A stretch of 64,000 nt of DNA from Limnobacter sp. (GCA_029866125.1 JARWZZ010000012.1:62001-126000); one strand, 5' to 3'; numbered from the stretch's first letter, positions 17,437 to 30,598 are shown. The notes: generated from the letters alone by a model not told the origin. Made by a program: numbers and translations.

Positions 17437-18579
17437 TCAAGCTGATGCGGGTTGTACTGCGGCGGTACGTAATTGGCTGGGTGATGCAAGCTCATGTGTT
17501 AAGCCCTGTGCAAGGGCGTGAACAATTTGCTCTGAGGCTGTGCCATCGCCAAACGGGTTGCCCGCCAGTGCCATTTTTTTGAATGCGTCCAAGTCGGAGG
17601 TTAGCCGCGCCACTTCCGACACGATCGATTTGCGGGTGGGGCCAATTAAAATTGCGCAGCCTGCATCCACTGCTTCGGGGCGTTCGGTTTCTTCGCGCAG
17701 CACAAGCACGGGCACGCCAAAAGTGGGTGCTTCTTCCTGTAGACCGCCAGAGTCTGTCAACACCAACCAAGCATCTGCAAGCGCTTGCTGCATTTCGGTG
17801 TAGCCCAGTGGGTCGGTCAGCGTTACATTGGGAATATTATTCAGGATGGACGTGACCGGGCCTTGAACCATGGGGTTGAGGTGAACCGGGAACAGGATGG
17901 GTAAATCAGGCTGCTGCACGGCAATGTCGGCAATGGCGTGGCAAATTTCAGCCATGTCGTGGCCCCAGTTTTCACGCCTGTGTGCTGTGACCAAAAGGTG
18001 CCCTCGGCCTTTGGATCGGCGTTTTACGCCCCGATTTGCACAAGTCCATTGTTGCGCATCAATGACCGTGTTGCCTGTGAGGTAAATCTGGCTGTCTGCG
18101 ATTCCCTCAGCCTCCAACGCGGCGCGCGCACGCTGGGTGGGTGGAAAATGAAAGCGCGTCAGACGGCTGATCATTTGACGCAAACCTTCTTCAGGGAAGG
18201 GGCGATTCAAGTTGTAGGTGCGCAAGCCGGCTTCAACATGCGCGACTGGAATGCGGTTGTAAAAAGCAGCCAAGGAGCCTTGAAAAGCGCTTTCTGTATC
18301 GCCCTGAACAATCACCAGTGCCCAATCCTGTTGCGCCATGACATTGTCCAACTGCAGTCTGCAACCGGTACCAAAGTCCAGCAGGCTTGCCCCAAGACGC
18401 GTGAGCGTAATGTCCGGCGCAATGTCAAAGCAACTCAAAATTTGTTGGGCCATTTCGTCATGCTGTCCGGTATGCAACCAGGTCACATCCGCCCAAGTGG
18501 CGGCTCGAAGTGCGTGGTAAACAGGTGCTAGCTTGATGATTTCTGGTCGGGTTCCGGAAACGATAAGAATTTTTTGCAT
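17437..18579 (-). CDS. wecB: UDP-N-acetylglucosamine 2-epimerase (non-hydrolysing)
   Basis: 380 residues from the ATG at 18579, which has GGAGA upstream. Key motifs: SGTRPEIIKLAPV, VQGDTESAFQGSLAAFYNRIPVAHVEAGLRTYN, FPEEGLRQMISRL, TAHRRENWG and TDSGGLQEEAPTFGVPVLVLREETERPE. The enzyme converts UDP-GlcNAc to UDP-ManNAc in the cytoplasm. No wecC (ManNAc dehydrogenase) lies nearby, so the sugar may be used as ManNAc itself. First gene of the leftward polysaccharide locus; the palindromic element at 18632-18647 lies 52 nt upstream. A longer start at 18648 is rejected because the motif-bearing N terminus begins at 18579. Confidence 0.93.
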   Translation of the reverse strand: MQKILIVSGTRPEIIKLAPVYHALRAATWADVTWLHTGQHDEMAQQILSCFDIAPDITLTRLGASLLDFGTGCRLQLDNVMAQQDWALVIVQGDTESAFQGSLAAFYNRIPVAHVEAGLRTYNLNRPFPEEGLRQMISRLTRFHFPPTQRARAALEAEGIADSQIYLTGNTVIDAQQWTCANRGVKRRSKGRGHLLVTAHRRENWGHDMAEICHAIADIAVQQPDLPILFPVHLNPMVQGPVTSILNNIPNVTLTDPLGYTEMQQALADAWLVLTDSGGLQEEAPTFGVPVLVLREETERPEAVDAGCAILIGPTRKSIVSEVARLTSDLDAFKKMALAGNPFGDGTASEQIVHALAQGLTHELASPSQLRTAAVQPASA

Positions 18580-18631
18580 GTCAGTTTCTCCATTCAGAAC
18601 CCATAGCTTAGTGACGACGGATTGGGCTATC

Positions 18632-18647
18632 TGTTCGCTAGCGCACA
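18632..18647. promoter_or_regulatory. near-palindrome upstream of wecB, matching the yaiO-like gene element
   Basis: TGTTCGCTAGCGCACA differs from the corresponding 16-nt core of the 13933-13952 palindrome at two positions only. It shares TGT-N-CGCTAGCG-N-ACA, and its distance to the start codon (52 nt) is almost the same as there. It also lies 76 nt upstream of glmS, so it could affect both divergent genes. Confidence 0.55.
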
Positions 18648-18723
18648 TGCAAATTCCGGTATTTAGTGTTCAATCCCACTTGCTATTTTGGATAGCTGTG
18701 TCACTTTTTCTGGGAGATTTGGA

Positions 18724-20556
18724 ATGTGTGGAATTGTGGGTGGAGTGGCCAAACGTAACCTAGTACCCCTGATGTTAGAGGGCCTTCGTCGATTGGAATA
18801 CCGGGGGTATGACTCGTGCGGAGTGGCCGTTCATGACAACAACGGACTTTTTAGAGCGCGAAGTGTGGCCAGAGTGGCCGAGCTACAAACCCAAATTGAA
18901 ACCATCGGCTTTGAAGGCCGCGCTGCAATTGCCCACACCCGTTGGGCCACCCATGGCCTGCCTGTTACAGCCAATGCACACCCCCATTTTTCAGCAGACA
19001 AGCAGGGCAAGCGCCGCATTGCAGTGGTGCACAACGGCATTATTGAAAATTTTGACGAAATTGGTGCGGAGCTTAAACAGCTGGGCTACCACTTTGAGTC
19101 ACAAACCGACACCGAAGCAGTCGCACATTTGATTAACCACCTGCACGATGGCGATTTGTTGTCCACAGTGCAAAAAGCAGTCAAGCGCCTAACCGGTGCG
19201 TATGCCATTGCGGTGATGTGCCGGGATGAACCCGAGCGAGTGGTGGGTGCCCGTCGCGGTTGCCCGCTGGTTGTTGGCCTAGGTAAAAACGAAAACTTTT
19301 TGGCATCCGACGCCATGGCACTGGCAGGCAGCACGGACCAAATTATTTATTTGGACGAAGGCGATGTGGTCGACCTGCAGGCCCATACCATCCACGTGTA
19401 TGACAAAAAGGATGGCCTTGTTGACCGCGCCGTGCAGACCGTACAGGCTTATTCCGGCGCGGTGGAGTTGGCGCCTTACAGGCACTACATGCAGAAGGAA
19501 ATTTTTGAGCAACCGCGTGCATTGGCCGACACCATTGCAGGTAGCGAAGACTTAAACCCTGTCTTGTTTGGCGCGGGTGCTGCAGATGTTTTTAGAAGCA
19601 TCAATGCCATTCAAATACTGGCGTGCGGCACCAGCTACTACGCGGGAATGGCCGCAAAATATTGGATCGAAGCCCTGACTGGGCTACCAGTGAATGTGGA
19701 AGTGGCCAGCGAATACCGGTACAGAAAAGCTGCGGTCAACCCCGATTGCTTGGTGCTGGTGCTTTCACAATCTGGCGAAACCGCAGACACCTTGGCGGCT
19801 TTGAAGCACACGCGGGACGTAGGCCACAAGCATTCGCTGACCATTTGCAATGTGGCCACTTCGGCCATGGTGCGGGAAACTGAACTTGCTTACATCACAA
19901 GGGCTGGTGTTGAAATTGGAGTGGCCTCCACCAAAGCATTTACCACCCAACTGGTTGCACTTTTTATTTTTACTCTGACCTTGGCAAAACTGCGTGGCAT
20001 GCTGCCTGCAGAGCAGGAGCAAAGGTACATGGCACAGCTGCAGAACTTACCTGATGCAGCCCTAAGAGTACTGGCGCTTGAGCCCAGAATTATTGCTTGG
20101 GCGGACCAGTTTGCAAGTAAAAACAATGCCTTGTTTTTAGGGCGCGGCATGCATTATCCAATTGCTTTGGAGGGTGCGTTGAAGTTGAAAGAAATTTCAT
20201 ACATTCACGCCGAGGCTTACCCCGCTGGCGAGCTTAAACATGGCCCGTTGGCACTGGTGACTGAGCAAATGCCTGTGGTGGTGATTGCCCCCAACGACGA
20301 TTTGATTGGCAAACTTAAATCCAACCTACAGGAAGTACGTGCGCGGGGCGGTCAGTTGTTTGTGTTTGCAGATGCAGATTCCCGAATAAGCCCAGAAGAC
20401 GGGGTACAGGTGATCCGCTTACCCGAGCACTATGGCTTGCTGTCGCCGATATTGCATGTGATTCCGCTTCAGTTGCTGGCCTACCACACCGCGCTGGTGC
20501 GCGGCACCGATGTGGACAAGCCACGCAACCTGGCCAAATCAGTGACGGTTGAATAA
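18724..20556 (+). CDS. glmS: glutamine-fructose-6-phosphate aminotransferase (isomerizing)
   Basis: GlmS makes glucosamine-6-phosphate, the entry to UDP-GlcNAc. The start at 18724 gives [11 protein letters not shown]: Cys2 becomes the N-terminal nucleophile, so an upstream start at 18688 is excluded. The amidotransferase half has RWATHGLP and HNGIIENF. Two SIS domains follow ([42 protein letters not shown]), ending [12 protein letters not shown]. 610 residues, normal length. Divergent from wecB across 144 nt, so precursor supply and polysaccharide genes share a control region. No glmS ribozyme is expected or seen. Confidence 0.97.
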   Translation: MCGIVGGVAKRNLVPLMLEGLRRLEYRGYDSCGVAVHDNNGLFRARSVARVAELQTQIETIGFEGRAAIAHTRWATHGLPVTANAHPHFSADKQGKRRIAVVHNGIIENFDEIGAELKQLGYHFESQTDTEAVAHLINHLHDGDLLSTVQKAVKRLTGAYAIAVMCRDEPERVVGARRGCPLVVGLGKNENFLASDAMALAGSTDQIIYLDEGDVVDLQAHTIHVYDKKDGLVDRAVQTVQAYSGAVELAPYRHYMQKEIFEQPRALADTIAGSEDLNPVLFGAGAADVFRSINAIQILACGTSYYAGMAAKYWIEALTGLPVNVEVASEYRYRKAAVNPDCLVLVLSQSGETADTLAALKHTRDVGHKHSLTICNVATSAMVRETELAYITRAGVEIGVASTKAFTTQLVALFIFTLTLAKLRGMLPAEQEQRYMAQLQNLPDAALRVLALEPRIIAWADQFASKNNALFLGRGMHYPIALEGALKLKEISYIHAEAYPAGELKHGPLALVTEQMPVVVIAPNDDLIGKLKSNLQEVRARGGQLFVFADADSRISPEDGVQVIRLPEHYGLLSPILHVIPLQLLAYHTALVRGTDVDKPRNLAKSVTVE

Positions 20557-20557
20557 G

Positions 20558-22000
20558 TTAGTTTTGCGCAGCTTCCGCTGGTCCTGCTTCTTCTCCCGTT
20601 GAACGCGGGCGGTAAACGCCTGCGGCCAGCGGGAATTCAAACAAACGACATTCAATCGCGCCATTAAACAACGGTGTTTTGCGTTTGGGGCTAAGGCCGA
20701 TGGTTTTTTTAATTTCCAAATCACCTGACAGCAGGAATGCCGTCCAGCCTGCGAATTTCTTTTTCAGCACATCGCCATATTCTTTGAACAGGCGCTGATA
20801 GGCTTCGTCCTCGTCAGGAATGTCTGCACCTTTGGCGCGGACACGCTCGCCGTAAGGCGGGTTGGTGATGATCAAGCCTTGCTCGGCCCATGGTTCCGTG
20901 GTGAGCGCATCGCGCTGGCTGAAATTTACAACGCCAGCTTCCAGAAGTTCTTCAAAGCCTGCACGGCACAAATTTTCTTTGGCAATGTCGACCAGCAATT
21001 GGGTAATGTCAGAGCCATGCCAAGTGAAATGTTGCTCGTTCAATGCCCGGTCCAAACCGGCATTGAAGCGCAGGTTTGCATCGTTTTGCAGGGCTTTGCC
21101 CAAGGCTTCATCGTAAGGTTTTAGTTTTTCAAATGAGAACGGGCGGTCAAGGCCGGGTGCGCGGTCGCACAACACGCTGAGTGCTTCAATCACAATGGTG
21201 CCGCTTCCGCAGAAGGGGTCTAAAAACTGATCGATGCCTTGCGCCGCCGGGCTTCTGCGGGCCATGGCCCAAATGCCTGCTGCCAAGTTTTCTTTCAGCG
21301 GGGCTTCGCCTTTTTCAATGCGCCAGCCGCGTTTGAATAGGTTTTCACCGGCCAAGTCCATGTAAATGGAGGCTTCGGTTGGGGTGGCTGCTGCAAAAAT
21401 ACGGACATCGGGTTCGGGTACGCTGATGTCTGGCCGCTGTTCCAGCTTGTTCATAAACCCGTCGCACACTGCGTCTTTCAGGCGCAATTGGGCGAATCGC
21501 GGATTTTGAAAGTTGGCGCCCAGTGTGGTCAAATCCACACGGAATGTTTGGGTCAGGCCAAACCAATTCCACCAGTCCACAGTAAGGCCCAAGCGGTACA
21601 AATCTTCTTCGTTGTGGCAGGGGCCATGCGCCACACGCAAGCCGATGCGGCCTGCAAAACGTGTCCAGTACGTAATGCGGGTTGCAAGGGGCCAGCCCGC
21701 TTTGAAGCTGCAGCCTCCGGAGGCTTTGTGCATGTCCATCGCACCCAAGCCTTGCAACTCTTCGAACAACAAATCTTCCAAACCTTTGGGGCAGCTGGCA
21801 AAGCAGTCATACATTTGCTGACGTGCTGTGGAGCGCACTTCAGGCGGTGGAAGTGGCTTGGCGGGCATTTCGTCGTACTGGCTTGTGCGGGCATAGGTAC
21901 GCGGACCCGAGGAGCCAGGACCTGCCTGAGAATCCCGCTGTGGCGTGGCCCTTGTGCGCGGGTTTTTGCCACGGTATTCGTTGCGGCGGTCATCAGGCAT
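20558..22000 (-). CDS. rlmL: 23S rRNA guanine-2445 N2-methyltransferase (RlmL N-terminal type)
   Basis: 480 residues: an Arg-rich disordered N terminus (about 70 residues), a THUMP domain (KGLEDLLFEELQGLG...GGCSFKAGW) and a class I methyltransferase domain with FLDPFCGSGTIVIEAL and the catalytic NPPYGERV. E. coli RlmL is a fusion with RlmK; here only the RlmL half is present, the usual state in betaproteobacteria. The substrate is inferred from the family. The stop codon is separated from the glmS stop by one base, so there is no room for a terminator between them. Confidence 0.85.
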   Translation of the reverse strand: MPDDRRNEYRGKNPRTRATPQRDSQAGPGSSGPRTYARTSQYDEMPAKPLPPPEVRSTARQQMYDCFASCPKGLEDLLFEELQGLGAMDMHKASGGCSFKAGWPLATRITYWTRFAGRIGLRVAHGPCHNEEDLYRLGLTVDWWNWFGLTQTFRVDLTTLGANFQNPRFAQLRLKDAVCDGFMNKLEQRPDISVPEPDVRIFAAATPTEASIYMDLAGENLFKRGWRIEKGEAPLKENLAAGIWAMARRSPAAQGIDQFLDPFCGSGTIVIEALSVLCDRAPGLDRPFSFEKLKPYDEALGKALQNDANLRFNAGLDRALNEQHFTWHGSDITQLLVDIAKENLCRAGFEELLEAGVVNFSQRDALTTEPWAEQGLIITNPPYGERVRAKGADIPDEDEAYQRLFKEYGDVLKKKFAGWTAFLLSGDLEIKKTIGLSPKRKTPLFNGAIECRLFEFPLAAGVYRPRSTGEEAGPAEAAQN

Positions 22001-22049
22001 GGCTTTACTCTTTATAAAAAATGGAACGAACTTATTTTAATCAGCTCAG

Positions 22050-22478
22050 TTAAAACGGCTTCACTACGACCAACACCACTGCAATCACCATCAAAATGAC
22101 GGGTACTTCATTGAACCAGCGGTAAAACACATGGCCCTTGGTGTTGAGTTTTTTCTCAAATTTGCGCAACAGGCGGCCACAGCCGTGGTGGTAACCCACT
22201 ATCAGTAGCACTACTAAAATTTTGGCATGCAACCAGCCATTGCCCGGGCCAATGCCGATGTTGTAAACACCCACCAGCACAAAGCCCAGCACCAAAGCGG
22301 GAATGGCCAATAGGGTCATGAACTTGTACAGCTTGTTGGCCATCAGCAGCAGGCGTGCTTGTGCAGCCTCATTGGTTTCCATGGCCAAATTGACAAAGAT
22401 GCGCGGCAAGTAAAACAAGCCTGCAAACCAAGCTGCAATAAACACAATGTGAAACGCTTTAACCCACAAATAACCCAT
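22050..22478 (-). CDS. hemJ: HemJ/CopD-like protoporphyrinogen IX oxidase
   Basis: 142 residues with four transmembrane helices. The conserved His in VKAFHIVFIAAWFAGLFYLPRIFV and the Lys in WLHAKILVVLLIVGYHHG match residues essential in HemJ; FYRWFNEVPVIL is also typical. HemJ oxidises protoporphyrinogen IX in the haem pathway in bacteria without HemG/HemY. It lies between rlmL and proA on the same strand and may be expressed with them. The older annotation for this family is CopD family or UPF0093 protein. Confidence 0.85.
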   Translation of the reverse strand: MGYLWVKAFHIVFIAAWFAGLFYLPRIFVNLAMETNEAAQARLLLMANKLYKFMTLLAIPALVLGFVLVGVYNIGIGPGNGWLHAKILVVLLIVGYHHGCGRLLRKFEKKLNTKGHVFYRWFNEVPVILMVIAVVLVVVKPF

Positions 22479-22497
22479 GACTGCTACACCTTATTAA

Positions 22498-23754
22498 CTA
22501 TTTACGAATTTCACCGTGACCAAACACCACATACTTTTGGCTGGTCAAACCTTCTAGGCCGACTGGCCCACGGGCGTGGATTTTGTCGGTTGAAATACCA
22601 ATTTCGGCACCCAAGCCGTACTCGAATCCATCTGCAAACCGGGTGGAGGCGTTGATCATCACGGAGGCGGAATCCACCTCACGAATGAAGCGCATGCCGT
22701 TGCTGTGATTTTCGGTCACGATGCTGTCGGTGTGGTGCGAGCCGTATTGATTGATGTGCGCAATGGCTTGGTCCAAGTTGTCTACCACTTTGATGGACAG
22801 CACCGGGGCCAAATACTCGGTTGACCAATCTTCCTCAGTGGCGGCAATGGCGCTTGGCAGCAAAGCCATGGTGCGCGGGCAGCCGCGCAGTTCAACCTGT
22901 TTGGTGGCATAGCGTACGGCCAATTCATTCAACACTTGTTTGGCTACCGCTTGATGCACCAGCAGGGTTTCCATGGTGTTGCAGGTGCCGTAGCGGTGGG
23001 TTTTGGAGTTGTCGGCGATGGGAATGGCTTTTTCCATGTCGGCCGATTCGTCGATAAACACATGGCACACGCCGTCGAGGTGCTTGATCACAGGCACTCG
23101 GGCATCGCGGGAAATGCGCTCAATCAGGCCTTTGCCGCCACGGGGTACGATCACGTCCACGTATTCGGGCATGGTGATCAGCATGCCGACTGCAGCACGG
23201 TCTGTGGTGTCAATCACTTGCACAGCATCTTGGGGCAAACAGGCGGCTTCCAAACCTTGAGACACCAGTTTGGCCAAAGCCTGATTGCACAAAAAAGCCT
23301 CTGACCCACCACGCAAAATAGTTGCATTGCCGGATTTGATGCACAACCCAGCCGCGTCCACTGTGACATTGGGACGGCTTTCGTAAATGATGCCGATCAC
23401 GCCCAAAGGCACGCGCATTTTGCCGACTTGAATACCGCTTGGGCGGTTTTTGAAGTCAGTCATTTCGCCAATCGGGTCGGGCAATTGTGCAATTTGCTCC
23501 AAGCCTTCGGCCATGGTTTCAATGGCAGAGTCGCTCAGCGCCAAGCGGTCCAGCAGTGCCGGTTCCAAACCGTTGGTTTTGGCTTTGTCCAAGTCGGCTT
23601 GGTTGGCGGCTTTCAGGGCAGCTTTATTGTCGCGGATTAGGCGCGCGGTTTCACGCAGTGCGCGGTTTTTGGCGTCGGTGTTGGCGCGGGCCATCAGTGC
23701 AGAGGCTGCACGCGCTTTTTTGCCAATTTCAATCAGTGTGTGTTCAATGCTCAT
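22498..23754 (-). CDS. proA: gamma-glutamyl phosphate reductase
   Basis: ProA reduces gamma-glutamyl phosphate to glutamate semialdehyde in proline synthesis. 418 residues from the ATG at 23754. Motifs: [72 protein letters not shown] (catalytic Cys) and [18 protein letters not shown] 24-residue upstream extension is out of family and overlaps holA. It follows holA by 5 nt in the same transcription unit, while proC lies elsewhere in the window and proB is not seen. Confidence 0.96.
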   Translation of the reverse strand: MSIEHTLIEIGKKARAASALMARANTDAKNRALRETARLIRDNKAALKAANQADLDKAKTNGLEPALLDRLALSDSAIETMAEGLEQIAQLPDPIGEMTDFKNRPSGIQVGKMRVPLGVIGIIYESRPNVTVDAAGLCIKSGNATILRGGSEAFLCNQALAKLVSQGLEAACLPQDAVQVIDTTDRAAVGMLITMPEYVDVIVPRGGKGLIERISRDARVPVIKHLDGVCHVFIDESADMEKAIPIADNSKTHRYGTCNTMETLLVHQAVAKQVLNELAVRYATKQVELRGCPRTMALLPSAIAATEEDWSTEYLAPVLSIKVVDNLDQAIAHINQYGSHHTDSIVTENHSNGMRFIREVDSASVMINASTRFADGFEYGLGAEIGISTDKIHARGPVGLEGLTSQKYVVFGHGEIRK

Positions 23755-23759
23755 GTTCT

Positions 23760-24800
23760 TTATTCCATGGTGGCCAAGGGGCGCACGCCCGCAATGCCCA
23801 GTCCTATCATTTCCAGCAGGGTCCACGCATCGCCAGCCCGCAGGCCTTTGATGGTTTTTTCAGCTTGAAAACACACATCGGTCAGCGTTTGAAGGCTTTC
23901 CATCGTGTGTTTGCGTTCCGCGGGGCCAATTAGGTTTTGCCTCGGACCCCAGATTCTATTTTGCTTGCATGCTTCACCCAAAGAAATACCTTTGTGAAGT
24001 GCATGTTTGATGTTGCGCAAAGCACGAATGTCTTCCATCAAGGCCCAGAGGACCAGTGTGGGCGCTTCACCTTCGGCATGCAAGCCTTCCAGCATTCTAA
24101 TAATTCGCGTTTTGTCACCACTGAGCAAAGCCGGACCCAGCTCAAACACATTAAAGCGGGCAGAGTCTGACACGCCTTGCTGAATCTGCTCTAGGTTGAC
24201 TGTGCCTTCGTGCTGCACGGCCAGTTTTTCCAAAGTTTGGTGGGCGGCCAGTAAATTGCCTTCAGTCCGCTCGGCCAGCCATTTGGCGCTGGTGTTGTCA
24301 ATTTTAAGGTTCAAGCGGCGGCCCGCACCTACAATCCATTGGGGCATATTGCCGATTTGGATGTCGGGGCATACCACTTCAGTCCCGATGGTTAACAATT
24401 TGTTGAACCCCGCCGAGGCTTGTTGGGTTTTGTTCAGCTTTGGACCCGTGACCAGCAGCAAATGTTCACTTTGCCCAGTTTTAATCCAATCGCAGACTTG
24501 ATCGATTGCAGCCGCTGCCTCTTTACTGAGCTTTGGGTTTGGTATGCGCAAGTCAATCAGGGACAAATCACCAAACAGCGACATTTCTGAGAACAATCCC
24601 AAAAAGTGGCTGTCATTGAAGGTTTTATCCACATCAATGACTTGGCGTAAGCAGTTTTTTTGTGCCCTTGCTTTGCTGCGGTACAGGTCGGCCGCTTGGG
24701 TTTGGAATAGGGGCTCGTCGCTCAATATGCACAGCAGTGGTGGTACAGGCTCTTGGGCCTGCGAATTCAACCAGTTTTCGAGTGAAACAGTTTTACCCAC
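23760..24800 (-). CDS. holA: DNA polymerase III delta subunit
   Basis: HolA is the delta subunit of the clamp loader that opens the beta clamp. The 346-residue protein starts with GTG (24800), has [21 protein letters not shown] in the position of the family's LL..GDE.LL.. block, a degenerate AAA+ domain, and a helical C-terminal domain with [19 protein letters not shown]. As usual for delta there is no functional Walker A. Gene order leuS-lptE-holA is that of E. coli and most proteobacteria; lptE ends 14 nt upstream. Confidence 0.88.
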   Translation of the reverse strand: MGKTVSLENWLNSQAQEPVPPLLCILSDEPLFQTQAADLYRSKARAQKNCLRQVIDVDKTFNDSHFLGLFSEMSLFGDLSLIDLRIPNPKLSKEAAAAIDQVCDWIKTGQSEHLLLVTGPKLNKTQQASAGFNKLLTIGTEVVCPDIQIGNMPQWIVGAGRRLNLKIDNTSAKWLAERTEGNLLAAHQTLEKLAVQHEGTVNLEQIQQGVSDSARFNVFELGPALLSGDKTRIIRMLEGLHAEGEAPTLVLWALMEDIRALRNIKHALHKGISLGEACKQNRIWGPRQNLIGPAERKHTMESLQTLTDVCFQAEKTIKGLRAGDAWTLLEMIGLGIAGVRPLATME

Positions 24801-24814
24801 CTGACTTGTTTGAT

Positions 24815-25447
24815 CTATTGAATGGTGATGCGGCGTCTGGTGGTTTCACCAGCGGCGGGTGCTGGCTTTGAAGCGGGGCCAGAAGCCGGTTGCGCTGCAG
24901 GTGTGGCTGCAGGTGTTGCCGAGGACATACTGATGGCACTTAAGCGCGTCAAGATCAGGCGTGCAATGTCTTTTTGCATTTCTTGGTACAACTGAATTTC
25001 TTCGGCCTCTTTGCCTAGGATTTGGTTGTCGTTGTAGGTGAGTTCACGGCGCTGGCTAAGCTCGGTGGGGGCGATCAGGTAATCACCGTTGCGGTCACGC
25101 ACTTGAAACTTCAGTGAATAAATAATGCGAACCTCACGGGCGCGGCCCGTGGCGCTGAAGGTGACGATGTCGCGGTCGCGGCGCTCACCCAGCAAATCCA
25201 GTGTGATGGGTGCGTTTTTATTGGTGTTGACTTTGAGCTGATTGATTTCAAGCTGCATGTCCATCGTGCGGGACATGTCGGTGTTGTCCATACCGCGCCG
25301 ATTCAAAGTGTCAAACCCAAAATTAAACTGCCCCCGCAACTGAAAGCCGCAGGAGGCAAGGACCAGACTCAGAAAAACCAAGGTCAATGGCTTAAGCAAG
25401 TTGCTTAAATTTGCTTTGTAAGCAAAGGCTTGGGCTTTTTGAATCAT
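24815..25447 (-). CDS. lptE: LPS-assembly lipoprotein LptE
   Basis: LptE plugs the LptD barrel that inserts lipopolysaccharide into the outer leaflet. I choose the ATG at 25447, with AAGGAAA upstream, giving 210 residues; an ATG at 25483 has no ribosome site. A hydrophobic stretch ends in LASC (lipobox), then GFQLRGQFNFGFDTL, the typical CGFxLRG motif. Middle parts contain REVRIIYSLKFQVRD and the late YNDNQILGKEAEEIQLYQEMQKDIARLILTRLSAI. The C terminus is an Ala/Pro-rich tail. Between leuS and holA as in most relatives. Confidence 0.9.
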   Translation of the reverse strand: MIQKAQAFAYKANLSNLLKPLTLVFLSLVLASCGFQLRGQFNFGFDTLNRRGMDNTDMSRTMDMQLEINQLKVNTNKNAPITLDLLGERRDRDIVTFSATGRAREVRIIYSLKFQVRDRNGDYLIAPTELSQRRELTYNDNQILGKEAEEIQLYQEMQKDIARLILTRLSAISMSSATPAATPAAQPASGPASKPAPAAGETTRRRITIQ

Positions 25448-25492
25448 GGGGTTTCCTTCGCGATCATTCAGTTTTATCCGCATTGATTCACA

Positions 25493-28345
<2,853 letters not shown>

Positions 28346-28354
28346 TCAAATTCT

Positions 28355-30598
28355 GTGTCCCTACTCGAAAACCTGAACCCCGAACAATTGGCGGCCGTCA
28401 CTTTGCCGCGTGAATCCGCCCTGATTCTGGCCGGGGCTGGCAGCGGAAAAACCAAGGTGTTGACTGCGCGTATTGCATGGCTGATTCAAACCGGGCAAGT
28501 GGGGCCAGGCGGTGTTTTGGCGGTGACGTTTACCAACAAAGCGTCCAAGGAAATGCTGCATCGCATTTCCACCATGCTGCCCATCAACACGCGGGCCATG
28601 TGGGTAGGCACTTTTCACGGTTTGTGCAACCGAATGCTGCGTGCGCATTGGAAAGATGCAGGCCTTCCGCAAGCCTTTCAAATTTTGGACACGCAAGATC
28701 AACTGTCCGCCATCAAGCGCATGTTCAAGGTGTTGAATATTGACACTGAGAAATTCCCACCCAAGCAATTGGTGTATTTCATCAGTGCGGCCAAGGAGCA
28801 AGGTTTGCGCCCCAAAGATGTGGAAGCGCACGACGAATACCACCGCATGATGGTGCGCTTGTACGAGGCGTACGAGGCCCAATGCCAGCGTGAAGGTGTG
28901 GTTGATTTTTCTGAATTGCTGTTGCGCTCCTTTGAATTGCTGGGTGCCAACGCGGCGCTGCGTGAGCATTACCAAAGCCGCTTCAAATACATTTTGGTGG
29001 ACGAGTTTCAAGACACCAACACCCTGCAATACCATTGGCTCAAGCGCCTTTCCGGCCCCCAAGGTTGCATTTTTGCGGTGGGTGATGACGACCAGTCCAT
29101 CTACGCCTTCCGTGGCGCACGCGTGGCCAATATGGCGCAGTTTGAGCGTGACTTTGATGTGCAAAACCGCATCAAGCTGGAGCAAAACTACCGATCTGTC
29201 GGTAACGTGTTGAAGGCAGCCAACCATTTGATTGCCAACAACAAAGGCCGCTTGGGCAAAGAGTTGTGGACAGAGGCAGGCGAGGGCGAGCCGCTGCGCG
29301 TGTATGAGGCAGTGAGCGACCAAGACGAGGCGGCATTCATCATCGACCGCATTAAAAAGTTGATTAATGAGGAAGGATATTCCCGTAGCGACATCGCCTT
29401 GCTGTATCGCTCCAATGCCCAATCCCGGGTGTTGGAACAAGCGCTTTTCAATGCCGCCATTCCGTATCGTGTTTACGGCGGTTTAAGGTTTTTCGAGCGT
29501 GCAGAAATTAAACACGCCTTGGCTTATTTGCGTTTGCTGGACAATGCGGACGATGACAATTCATTCAGCCGGGTGGTGAACTTTCCAACCCGTGGCATTG
29601 GTGCGCGCAGCATTGAAATGCTGCAAGATTTAGCCACCCAGCAGGGCATCTCTTTGTTCCGTGGGGTGCGCCTGATGGAAGGCCGCCCAGCCGCCTCCTT
29701 GCAAAAATTCAATGAGCTGATTGAGCGCATGCGGTTTGAAGTACGCGGTTTGGGCTTGGCCGAGTTGGTGGACAAAGTCATTGAAGCATCGGGTTTAATT
29801 GAGCACTTCCAGAAAGACCGTGAAGGCGAAGACCGCATTGAAAACTTGAAAGAATTGGTGAACGCGGCTGCATCATTCGCCGCCGCCGAAGGCTATTACC
29901 AAGACAAGCCCGCCACCGAAACGGATGAAGAAAAACTGATATCCCCACTGAACGACTTTTTGTCGCATGCCTCGCTGGAAGCTGGCGACAATGCGGCCGC
30001 CGCTGGGCAAGATGCAGTGCAACTGATGACGGCACATGCCGCCAAAGGCTTGGAGTTTAAATGCGTGTTTGTGACGGGTTTGGAGGAAGGCATTTTCCCG
30101 CATGAAAACAGCATCGGCAATTCCATGCAGGCAGGTGACGGGGCTTCCGTGGATGCGGTGGAAGAAGAGCGCCGTTTGATGTATGTGGCCATTACCCGCG
30201 CCCGCGAGCAATTGTTCATCAGCCACGCGCAGCAGCGCATGTTGCACGGGCAAATCCGTTACCACATGCGTTCACGCTTTTTGGATGAGCTGCCTGAAGA
30301 AGTGATCAAATGGCTTACGCCCAAGCGGGCCCATGTGGCCAGCCAAGGTTGGAACAATGCCGGTGCCGGCGATTGGGGCAGCAATGCAGGTTTTAGCGGC
30401 AATGGCGGTGGCTATGGCGGCAAGAAAACCACGCCGCGCCCATACCCAATTGGCACTGGGGTTGCCCATGCCCGCTTTGGCAGCGGGGTGGTTGTGGCTT
30501 ACGAAGGCGAGGGCGATGAGCTGCGGGTGCAAATCAACTTTGGAAAGCAGGGTATGAAGTGGTTGATGGTGAGTTTGGCGAAGCTTGAAAAGGTTTGA
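28355..30598 (+). CDS. uvrD: DNA helicase II, UvrD/Rep family
   Basis: A 747-residue SF1 3'-5' helicase acting in nucleotide excision and mismatch repair. Motifs: LNPEQLAAV (Q motif), LAGAGSGKTKVLTARIAWL (Walker A), YILVDEFQDTN, GDDDQSIYAFRGA, LEQNYRS, LMTAHAAKGLEFKCVFVTGLEEGIFPH and EEERRLMYVAITRAREQL. A Gly/Asn-rich linker leads to a C-terminal Tudor-like domain (HARFGSGVVVAYEGEGDELRVQINF), which fits UvrD rather than Rep. Starts with GTG. The 3' side carries a copy of a dispersed repeat before the next, convergent gene. Confidence 0.94.
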   Translation: MSLLENLNPEQLAAVTLPRESALILAGAGSGKTKVLTARIAWLIQTGQVGPGGVLAVTFTNKASKEMLHRISTMLPINTRAMWVGTFHGLCNRMLRAHWKDAGLPQAFQILDTQDQLSAIKRMFKVLNIDTEKFPPKQLVYFISAAKEQGLRPKDVEAHDEYHRMMVRLYEAYEAQCQREGVVDFSELLLRSFELLGANAALREHYQSRFKYILVDEFQDTNTLQYHWLKRLSGPQGCIFAVGDDDQSIYAFRGARVANMAQFERDFDVQNRIKLEQNYRSVGNVLKAANHLIANNKGRLGKELWTEAGEGEPLRVYEAVSDQDEAAFIIDRIKKLINEEGYSRSDIALLYRSNAQSRVLEQALFNAAIPYRVYGGLRFFERAEIKHALAYLRLLDNADDDNSFSRVVNFPTRGIGARSIEMLQDLATQQGISLFRGVRLMEGRPAASLQKFNELIERMRFEVRGLGLAELVDKVIEASGLIEHFQKDREGEDRIENLKELVNAAASFAAAEGYYQDKPATETDEEKLISPLNDFLSHASLEAGDNAAAAGQDAVQLMTAHAAKGLEFKCVFVTGLEEGIFPHENSIGNSMQAGDGASVDAVEEERRLMYVAITRAREQLFISHAQQRMLHGQIRYHMRSRFLDELPEEVIKWLTPKRAHVASQGWNNAGAGDWGSNAGFSGNGGGYGGKKTTPRPYPIGTGVAHARFGSGVVVAYEGEGDELRVQINFGKQGMKWLMVSLAKLEKV

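Noticed and set aside
18580-18723. glmS ribozyme or riboswitch in the wecB/glmS gap
   Set aside because: The conserved ribozyme core is not visible and the gap is short; the palindrome is a better explanation.
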